DNA from: an uncultured Alphaproteobacteria bacterium
GTDB taxonomy: Bacteria; Pseudomonadota; Alphaproteobacteria; HIMB59; GCA-002718135
Direction: 5' to 3'
Length of the DNA: 64,000 bases
Assembly (NCBI GenBank): GCA_902623585.1
Contig: CACNUO010000002.1
Location: forward strand, 1 to 64,000
The position numbers were made by a program, and so were the translations under genes. The notes under the pieces were generated by a model. It did no database searches, was not told the DNA's origin, and worked only from the letters and a program-made list of their open reading frames with translations. Positions 57,367 to 64,000 of this stretch are shown here, in pieces. Within the stretch, counting starts at the first letter, position 1. Each line of letters opens with the position of its first letter.

Positions 57367-58296
57367 ATGAAAATTTATAAATTAGATACAGCATCAGATT
57401 TTGAAAAATTAGACCTTTGTCTCGCAATAGGTAATTTTGATGGAATACATAAAGGGCATCAAGAAATAATAAATAAAATTAAGGAGATTGCATCAAACAA
57501 TAATTTATTATCTTCTATAATGAGTTTTAATCCTCATCCTCGTATTTACTTTAATCAAATTAATGAGCCTTTTAATATTTATACTCAAAATGATAAAATA
57601 AATTTTCTTGAACGATTAGGTCTAGACATATTCATAGATTTTTCTTTTGACAACAATCTATCAATATTATCAGCTGATGATTTTGTATCTAAAGTTCTAA
57701 TTGATAAATTAAAAATTAAATACTTAGTTATAGGTACTGACTTTAAGTTTGGAAAAGACAGAAAAGGTAATTTTAAAACATTAGAAAAGTACGCTGAAAA
57801 AAATACTTTTAATATTCATTTAATTGAACCTATTATGCTTGCTGATAAATCTGATAAATATTCATCTTCAATAATTCGATCACAAATAAAAGATGGTTAT
57901 ATGAAAGATGTTACAGAGTCTTTAGGTAGGCCCTGGCATATGCATGGAACAATAATTGAAGGTGATAAAAGAGCTAGAGAAATCAATTTTCCGACTGCTA
58001 ATATGACACCAGATGAACAAATATTACCAAAAAGAGGTGTTTACTGTGTTGAAGTGCTATTAGAAGGCAAAAAATACAAAGGTGTTTCAAATTTTGGTTT
58101 AAGACCAACAGTCGATGGAAGCAAACTCCTTCTAGAGACACATATGTTTAATTTTAGTGAAGAAATATATGGTAAAGAATTGACTGTTGAATTCCTTACA
58201 TTTATTAGGTCTGAACAAAAATTTAATAATTTTGAAGAATTAACTAAGCAAATCAACAAAGATATAAATACAGCTAAAGAATATCATCAACTATAA
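57367..58296 (+). CDS. ribF: Bifunctional riboflavin kinase/FAD synthetase
   Basis: LAIGNFDGIHKGHQ, SFNPHPRIYF, GRPWHMHGTIIEGDKRAREINFPTANM. Confidence 0.93.
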   Translation: MKIYKLDTASDFEKLDLCLAIGNFDGIHKGHQEIINKIKEIASNNNLLSSIMSFNPHPRIYFNQINEPFNIYTQNDKINFLERLGLDIFIDFSFDNNLSILSADDFVSKVLIDKLKIKYLVIGTDFKFGKDRKGNFKTLEKYAEKNTFNIHLIEPIMLADKSDKYSSSIIRSQIKDGYMKDVTESLGRPWHMHGTIIEGDKRAREINFPTANMTPDEQILPKRGVYCVEVLLEGKKYKGVSNFGLRPTVDGSKLLLETHMFNFSEEIYGKELTVEFLTFIRSEQKFNNFEELTKQINKDINTAKEYHQL

Positions 58297-61073
58297 TGGA
58301 ATATAAAGATACAATTTTTCTTCCCAAAACATCTTTTGAAATGAGAGCTAACCTTCCCTCAAAAGAACCTGCAATAATAGAGGAGTGGGATAAAGAAAAT
58401 ATTTTTAAAAAGCTAAGAGATAAATCTAAAGGTAGAGAAAAATTTGTTCTTCATGATGGCCCACCATATGCAAATGGACATATTCATATGGGGACAGCTC
58501 TTAATAAAATTTTAAAAGATGTCATTGTGCGAACTCAACAAATGGCTGGTAAAGACTCAATCTATGTTCCTGGATGGGATTGTCACGGCTTACCAATTGA
58601 ATGGAAAATAGAAGAAGAATATAGAAAAAAAGGAAAGAACAAGGATGATGTTCCAACCGTTCAATTTAGAAATGAGTGTAGAGAGTTTGCAGAAAAATGG
58701 ATCGAGATACAAAAAAAAGAATTTAGACGACTTGGCGTTGAAGGGGATTGGGAAAATCCATATCTAACAATGTCAAATCAAGCAGAAGCACAAATTGTTC
58801 GAGAGCTTGGAAAGTTTTTACTTGATGAAAGTTTGTATAAAGGAGCAAAACCAGTTCTCTGGTCAGTAGTAGAAAAGACAGCTCTAGCTGATGCTGAGGT
58901 TGAATATGAAGATCATACGTCTAACACTATATATGTTAAATTTTTAATTAAAAATTCTACTGATAAAGATTTAATTGATTCAAATATTGTTATTTGGACA
59001 ACAACTCCTTGGACTATTCCAGGCAATAGAGCTTTGGCTTATGGTAAAGAGTTAGATTATTCTCTTATTGTTGTTGAGGAATTAGAAGAGGATAGTTTAG
59101 TTAAAAAAAATGATAAATTAATATTTGCTTCAGAACTTTTAGAAAGTGTAACTAAAGAAATTGGTATTAAAAAATTTAGTACAATAAAGAAATTTAAAGG
59201 AGATAATTTATCTTCTTGTGAATGTGAGCATCCATTTAAAGAATTGGGATATGATTTTATTGTAAAACCATTTCATGGGGATTTTGTAAACTTAGAACAG
59301 GGAACAGGAGTGGTTCACATTGCCCCTGGACATGGAGATGACGACTATGTTTTAGGGATAGAAAATAATGTTGATATAATCCAGACAGTTCAAGATGATG
59401 GTAAATATAATCAACATGCTGTTGGTTTTGAAGGTGAGCATATTTATAAAGTAGATCATAAAATTGCAGATAAGTTAGAAGAATTTTCAAAATTATTATT
59501 TAAAGGAACGCTTCGTCATAGCTATCCACATTCATGGAGGTCTAAAGCCCCTCTTATTTATAGAAATACTCCACAATGGTTCATTTCCATGGAAAAAAAT
59601 AACCTAAGAGACATTGCTCTTAAATCAATTGATGAAACTATTTTTTATCCTCCTCAAGGCCAAACAAGGCTTAGATCAATGATTGAAACTAGACCAGATT
59701 GGTGTGTATCTAGACAAAGAGTGTGGGGCGTACCTTTACCATTATTTGTAAATAAAAAAACGGGTCAACCATTAAGAGATGAAAATATTATTAATAGAAT
59801 AGCTGATATATATGAAAAAGAAGGAAGTAATACGTGGTTTACCGAAGATCCACAAAGGTTTTTAGGGGATGAATATTCACTTGAAGATTATGAACAGGTT
59901 AAGGATGTAGTTGAAGTATGGTTTGACAGTGGTTCTACACATGCTTTTTGTCTAGAACAAAGAGAAGATTTGAAATGGCCTGCATCGATGTACTTAGAAG
60001 GAAGTGATCAACACAGAGGATGGTTTCATTCATCACTTTTAGAGTCTTCTGGCACAAGAGGTAAAGCGCCTTATGAAAGTGTTCTGACACACGGGTTTGT
60101 TGTTGATGGAAGAGGGCGTAAAATGTCTAAATCTTTAGGTAATGTTATTTCTCCAGATGATATATTAAAAAAATATGGAGTAGATATTTTAAGATTGTGG
60201 GTTGTCGCATCTGATTATTATGATGATCTGAAGCTTGATAATGCTATCCTCCAATCACAAGCTGAGTCTTATAGAAGAATAAGAAATACCTTTCGTTTTT
60301 TAATTGGCAATTTAAGTGATTTTACTGAAGAAGAAACTATTGATGGGAGTGAGTTTCCAGAGTTAGAAAAATATCTTTTACATCGATTGTGGGAAGTTGA
60401 TCAAGTTGTTCAAAAATGTGTATCAACATTTAACTTTCACTTAATGTTTACAACACTTTTAAACTTTTGTTCAAGTGATCTTTCAGCTTTTTATTTTGAT
60501 ATTAGAAAAGACACTATATATTGTGATAGCAAAGAGTCCGTTCAAAGAAGATCTACTAGAACTCTATTAAATATAATTTTTAATCATTTAGTAAGATGGT
60601 TTGCTCCATCTATTTCCTTTACTTCTGAAGAGGCCTGGAAAGCTATGGGAAATAAAGAAAGTATACACCTACAAGATTTTTTACAATGTAAAAATGAATA
60701 TGAGGATAATCAATTAAATGAAAAATGGAGTTTAATTAAAAATATTAGAAAAGTTGCTACTGGAGCAATTGAAAAAATTAGAGAAGAAAAAATTATTCGC
60801 TCAAGTCTTGAGGCACACATAGATATTTTTGTTTCTGCGGAAAGTTATAAAAAACTAGAGAAAGTAATGTTTGATGAAATTACAATTACTTCATCATTTT
60901 CTTTGTATGTTATTGACGAAAAATCCAAAGGTTTTTCTATTGAAGATATTTCTGATGTTATCGTAAAAGCTTCAAAGGTAAATGGAGAAAAGTGTCAAAG
61001 ATGTTGGAAATATGAGGCAAAGTTAATAAATGATGAAGTTTGTAATAGGTGTAATACTGTAATATTTAAGTGA
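58296..61073 (+). CDS. ileS: Isoleucyl-tRNA synthetase
   Basis: DGPPYANGHIHMGTALNKILKD, GRKMSKSLGN, C-terminal CQRCWKYEAK...CNRC zinc site. Confidence 0.97.
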   Translation: MEYKDTIFLPKTSFEMRANLPSKEPAIIEEWDKENIFKKLRDKSKGREKFVLHDGPPYANGHIHMGTALNKILKDVIVRTQQMAGKDSIYVPGWDCHGLPIEWKIEEEYRKKGKNKDDVPTVQFRNECREFAEKWIEIQKKEFRRLGVEGDWENPYLTMSNQAEAQIVRELGKFLLDESLYKGAKPVLWSVVEKTALADAEVEYEDHTSNTIYVKFLIKNSTDKDLIDSNIVIWTTTPWTIPGNRALAYGKELDYSLIVVEELEEDSLVKKNDKLIFASELLESVTKEIGIKKFSTIKKFKGDNLSSCECEHPFKELGYDFIVKPFHGDFVNLEQGTGVVHIAPGHGDDDYVLGIENNVDIIQTVQDDGKYNQHAVGFEGEHIYKVDHKIADKLEEFSKLLFKGTLRHSYPHSWRSKAPLIYRNTPQWFISMEKNNLRDIALKSIDETIFYPPQGQTRLRSMIETRPDWCVSRQRVWGVPLPLFVNKKTGQPLRDENIINRIADIYEKEGSNTWFTEDPQRFLGDEYSLEDYEQVKDVVEVWFDSGSTHAFCLEQREDLKWPASMYLEGSDQHRGWFHSSLLESSGTRGKAPYESVLTHGFVVDGRGRKMSKSLGNVISPDDILKKYGVDILRLWVVASDYYDDLKLDNAILQSQAESYRRIRNTFRFLIGNLSDFTEEETIDGSEFPELEKYLLHRLWEVDQVVQKCVSTFNFHLMFTTLLNFCSSDLSAFYFDIRKDTIYCDSKESVQRRSTRTLLNIIFNHLVRWFAPSISFTSEEAWKAMGNKESIHLQDFLQCKNEYEDNQLNEKWSLIKNIRKVATGAIEKIREEKIIRSSLEAHIDIFVSAESYKKLEKVMFDEITITSSFSLYVIDEKSKGFSIEDISDVIVKASKVNGEKCQRCWKYEAKLINDEVCNRCNTVIFK

Positions 61074-61522
61074 TTAAAACAGCAGTATTTATTTTTTTGA
61101 TTTTATTAGATTTATTAACAAAATTTTTTATTCAGAATAATTTATTTTTAAATCAATCAATACAAATCAATGAATATTTTGATTTAGTTTATGTTCAGAA
61201 CTTTGGTGTTTCTTTTGGTTTATTCTCTGGTTATGTTTCTCATTGGATATTAATACTTATAGCCTTAATAGTTGTTATATTAATTTTTTATTTATTTATT
61301 AAATCAGATAAACAACTAGAAAAACTGGCTTATTTCTTTGTTATAATTGGGGCTTTATCAAATATCATTGATAGATTGAAAAATAGTTATGTTGTTGATT
61401 TTATCTTACTACATTATGAAAATTTTTATTGGCCAGCATTTAATCTAGCAGATATCTATATTACAATTGGAATTATCATGTTAATAATGAGTTTTTTTAT
61501 AAAATCAAAAACAGTAAAATGA
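61070..61522 (+). CDS. lspA: Lipoprotein signal peptidase (signal peptidase II)
   Basis: LIDLLTKFFIQ-type N-term, GALSNIIDRLKNSYVVDFI, WPAFNLADIYITIG; GTG start overlaps ileS stop. Confidence 0.93.
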   Translation: MIKTAVFIFLILLDLLTKFFIQNNLFLNQSIQINEYFDLVYVQNFGVSFGLFSGYVSHWILILIALIVVILIFYLFIKSDKQLEKLAYFFVIIGALSNIIDRLKNSYVVDFILLHYENFYWPAFNLADIYITIGIIMLIMSFFIKSKTVK

Positions 61523-62019
61523 AAAAAGTTATTTTTGTAATAATTATTTCCTCAATTTTTCTATCTTCTTGTAATACTATAAGAAGTAGTGCCGGTGTAG
61601 AAAGAAAAGTAATAGATGAATATAATGTAGTTGAAAATCCTCCATTAGTAATTCCACCAAATTTTAATTTACTACCACCTGATCAAATTGAATCAAAAGA
61701 TATTGATGATACCGATACTGAGCTTGCAAAGGAAATTCTCTTTGGTCTGGATGAAGAAAGTGATGAAACACCTTCTGAAAATTCTGTTATCGACAATATT
61801 TTAAAAGAAACTGAAGCAGATCAAGTAGATAATAGTATCAGGGAAGATCTTGATGGAAACTCAGAAGATGAAATAAGCCAAGATAATACAGATGTTGAAA
61901 GTGAAAATATAGAAGAGCCAAAAAAGAAGAAAAGATTTTTCTTTTTCAACAGTAAAGAAGAAAATGAAGATGACGGAGAAGGCGAACCTAAAAAGAAAAA
62001 AAGATTTTTCTTCTTTTAA
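61519..62019 (+). CDS. Lipoprotein, DUF3035/BamF-like, with acidic low-complexity and KKKKRFFFF C-terminal repeats
   Basis: Lipobox IFLSSCNTIRSSAGVERKVIDEYNVVENPPLVIPPNFNLLPP; directly downstream of lspA. Confidence 0.7.
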   Translation: MKKVIFVIIISSIFLSSCNTIRSSAGVERKVIDEYNVVENPPLVIPPNFNLLPPDQIESKDIDDTDTELAKEILFGLDEESDETPSENSVIDNILKETEADQVDNSIREDLDGNSEDEISQDNTDVESENIEEPKKKKRFFFFNSKEENEDDGEGEPKKKKRFFFF

Positions 62020-62027
62020 TTTTATAA

Positions 62028-63227
62028 ATGGAAATAAAATACTTTAATTCAAATTTTGACAAAATCACTCAAAATAAAGATACTGATCAAAGTATAACTA
62101 ATTTAATAGAAAAACTTCCTTCTCTGAATATTGTTTCAGATAAAAATTTATTAGAAGAAACCATTAAAATTTCAAAACAATTTAAAGAGAAAAAGGAAAA
62201 AATAATTGTATTTGGTACAGGAGGTTCAAATTTAGGAGCTAGAGCATTAAATAATATTATTTCCAATAATAAAATTATCTTAGAATTTTATGATAATGTT
62301 GATCCTATTAATTTTGAAAAAAATTTTCAAAATATTAATTTTGAGCTAACTGGCTTCTTGGTTATTTCAAAATCGGGAACTACTCCCGAAACATTATCAC
62401 AATTTTCATGTCTTTATCAAAAAGCAACAGAAGCTAATAAAGTTGAAGCATTTTTTTCAAATACTTTAATCATAACTGAATTTAAAGAATCACCACTTTT
62501 TAAAATTGCAAAAGATAATAATTGTTTACTATTAGAGCATCATAAAGATGTTGGAGGCAGATACTCTATATTTACCAATGTTGGTATAGTTCCTGCAATC
62601 ATTTCTGGATTAAATATTAATGAACTTTTTAGTGGAGCATCTGAAGTAATAAATAATATTGATAATTATAGACCTTATGATCTTGGAAGATATTTAACTC
62701 AAAAAGAAAATATAAAATTTACTAATAATGTTTTAATGACATATTCTGATTCACTTTATTTTTTTGGAAAATGGTATCTGCAACTTTGGGCAGAAAGTAT
62801 TGGAAAAAATAATAAAGGTATTACAGCAATTCATTCAGTAGGGACCACTGATCAACATAGTCAATTACAACTGTATTTAGATGGACCTAAAGATAAATAT
62901 TTCACCTTTATCACTACAGATCATGCAAATAAGGGCATAAAAATAAATAATAATATGTTTGAAAATACCGATATTGACTATTTTAAAGATAAAACAATGG
63001 GAGATTTAATGGAAGCTGAACAGCGCGCAACCATTGAAACTTTTAAATTAAATAATTTTAGTTTTAGAGAAATCTATATTCCTAAAATAGATGAACAAAA
63101 CTTAGGTAAATTATTATCTTTTAGTATAATAGAAACTATTGCTTCCTGTATGTATTTAGATGTTGATCCTTTCGATCAACCTGCTGTTGAACAAGGTAAA
63201 AAACTAACTAAAACCTATTTAAGATAA
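62028..63227 (+). CDS. pgi: Glucose-6-phosphate isomerase
   Basis: VFGTGGSNLGARALNN, LVISKSGTTPETLSQF, GTTDQHSQLQLYLDGPKDK. Confidence 0.92.
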   Translation: MEIKYFNSNFDKITQNKDTDQSITNLIEKLPSLNIVSDKNLLEETIKISKQFKEKKEKIIVFGTGGSNLGARALNNIISNNKIILEFYDNVDPINFEKNFQNINFELTGFLVISKSGTTPETLSQFSCLYQKATEANKVEAFFSNTLIITEFKESPLFKIAKDNNCLLLEHHKDVGGRYSIFTNVGIVPAIISGLNINELFSGASEVINNIDNYRPYDLGRYLTQKENIKFTNNVLMTYSDSLYFFGKWYLQLWAESIGKNNKGITAIHSVGTTDQHSQLQLYLDGPKDKYFTFITTDHANKGIKINNNMFENTDIDYFKDKTMGDLMEAEQRATIETFKLNNFSFREIYIPKIDEQNLGKLLSFSIIETIASCMYLDVDPFDQPAVEQGKKLTKTYLR

Positions 63228-63779
63228 TTTAAAAATATAAATTATTGTTTTACCGTAAGTCTTTTTTTGAAGCAGATTCAAATTTTCTGGAATTACAATA
63301 TTATCTTTCACACCCGTTTCTAAACCAATCACTGTAGTATTTTTAATGTTACTTGATAAATTTTCTAAAAGATTTTTTAAATTATACTTTGCATATGGTG
63401 GATCAATATAAACAACTGAAATATTTTGAAATTCTATTTCTAATTTAGAATGAATAAGGTCTTCTTCATAAATTTTAAATTGATTATTTTTACAAATACT
63501 TAAGCAATTTTTTTTTAAAATTTTAAGAACTTTAATATTATTCTCAAAAAAAATTACTTCACTCATGCCTCTTGAAATTGCTTCTAAACCCATTGTGCCA
63601 ATTCCTGCAAAAAGATCTAAAAAAATTTGATTTTTATATAATTCGATAGAATTTTTGATTGCATAACTTTCAATAATTGAAAAGAAAGCCTCTCTTTTTA
63701 GAGAAGAAGTTGGTCTTACAAAATCATTAATACTAGCTAATTTTTTTTGCTTAAACTTTCCTCCAGTAATCTGTATCAT
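63219..63779 (-). CDS. rsmD: 16S rRNA (guanine966-N2)-methyltransferase
   Basis: MIQITGGKFKQKKL, RPTSSLKREAFFSII, FLDLFAGIGTMGLEAISRG, VYIDPPYAKY. Confidence 0.92.
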   Translation of the reverse strand: MIQITGGKFKQKKLASINDFVRPTSSLKREAFFSIIESYAIKNSIELYKNQIFLDLFAGIGTMGLEAISRGMSEVIFFENNIKVLKILKKNCLSICKNNQFKIYEEDLIHSKLEIEFQNISVVYIDPPYAKYNLKNLLENLSSNIKNTTVIGLETGVKDNIVIPENLNLLQKKTYGKTIIYIFKLS

Positions 63780-64000
63780 TTGCTAATTGAATTTAATTTT
63801 TGAAATTGCCCTTCTTTAAGTCTTCCAAGCTTATAAGGGCCATATGCAATTCTTATTAATTTAACAATATTCCATGAAAAATAATTACAAATATTTCTAA
63901 TTTCTCTATTTTTTCCTTCTTTAAGTTTAAAAATTAACCAACTATGATTTTTTAATTTCTTTTCAAAGGCAACTTTAATTTTTTTATATCTAATTTCTTT
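63776..64000 (-). CDS. 23S rRNA pseudouridine synthase (RluB-like), C-terminal fragment cut by window edge
   Basis: Minus translation ends ...LKEGKNREIRNICNYFSWNIVKLIRIAYGPYKLGRLKEGQFQKLNSISK*, RluB/RsuA family C-terminus; ATGA overlap with rsmD. Confidence 0.8.
   Translation of the reverse strand, partial: KEIRYKKIKVAFEKKLKNHSWLIFKLKEGKNREIRNICNYFSWNIVKLIRIAYGPYKLGRLKEGQFQKLNSISK

Noticed and set aside
1-64000. CRISPR arrays, prophage, toxin-antitoxin or defence systems
   Set aside because: No regularly spaced repeats, phage structural genes or known defence domains were recognised. The lone HNH protein at 15817 looks like a common standalone alphaproteobacterial gene.

Overview
AT-rich chromosomal window, probably from a streamlined marine alphaproteobacterium (taxonomy inferred from composition, synteny and protein families, not tested). 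Left part (1-22.4 kb) is mostly housekeeping: gloB(partial)-metW-metX with a likely SAM-II riboswitch, a fused chorismate mutase/aminotransferase plus tyrA, plsC, lysA-lptM-argH, a beta-oxidation-type/acyl-CoA ligase/metY/hydrolase operon, coq7, dsbB, tRNA-Leu(CAA), sufE and galT-galE. Centre (22.5-57.3 kb) is a dense catabolic region: the lower part of an L-fucose-type diketo-hydrolase pathway (SDR, FAH hydrolase, LldD-like), a Rieske-like protein with altered metal ligands, IolD, two CUT2-type and two CUT1-type sugar ABC systems, two paralogous Gfo/Idh/MocA oxidoreductases, two PhyH-type Fe(II)/2OG oxygenases, a membrane desaturase, five Cys-type sulfatase-superfamily enzymes without recognisable export signals, a 92-aa unknown protein, ThuA and XylA. 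No glycoside hydrolase, TonB receptor, sulfatase-maturing enzyme or transcriptional regulator was recognised in this region. Right end is housekeeping: ribF-ileS-lspA-bamF-like-pgi, rsmD and a partial pseudouridine synthase. The strongest candidate for an undescribed system is the 22.5-57.3 kb region, read as uptake of small sulfated (deoxy)sugars or cyclitols followed by cytosolic desulfation and oxidation. The substrate is an inference. No CRISPR arrays, IS elements or prophage were recognised.
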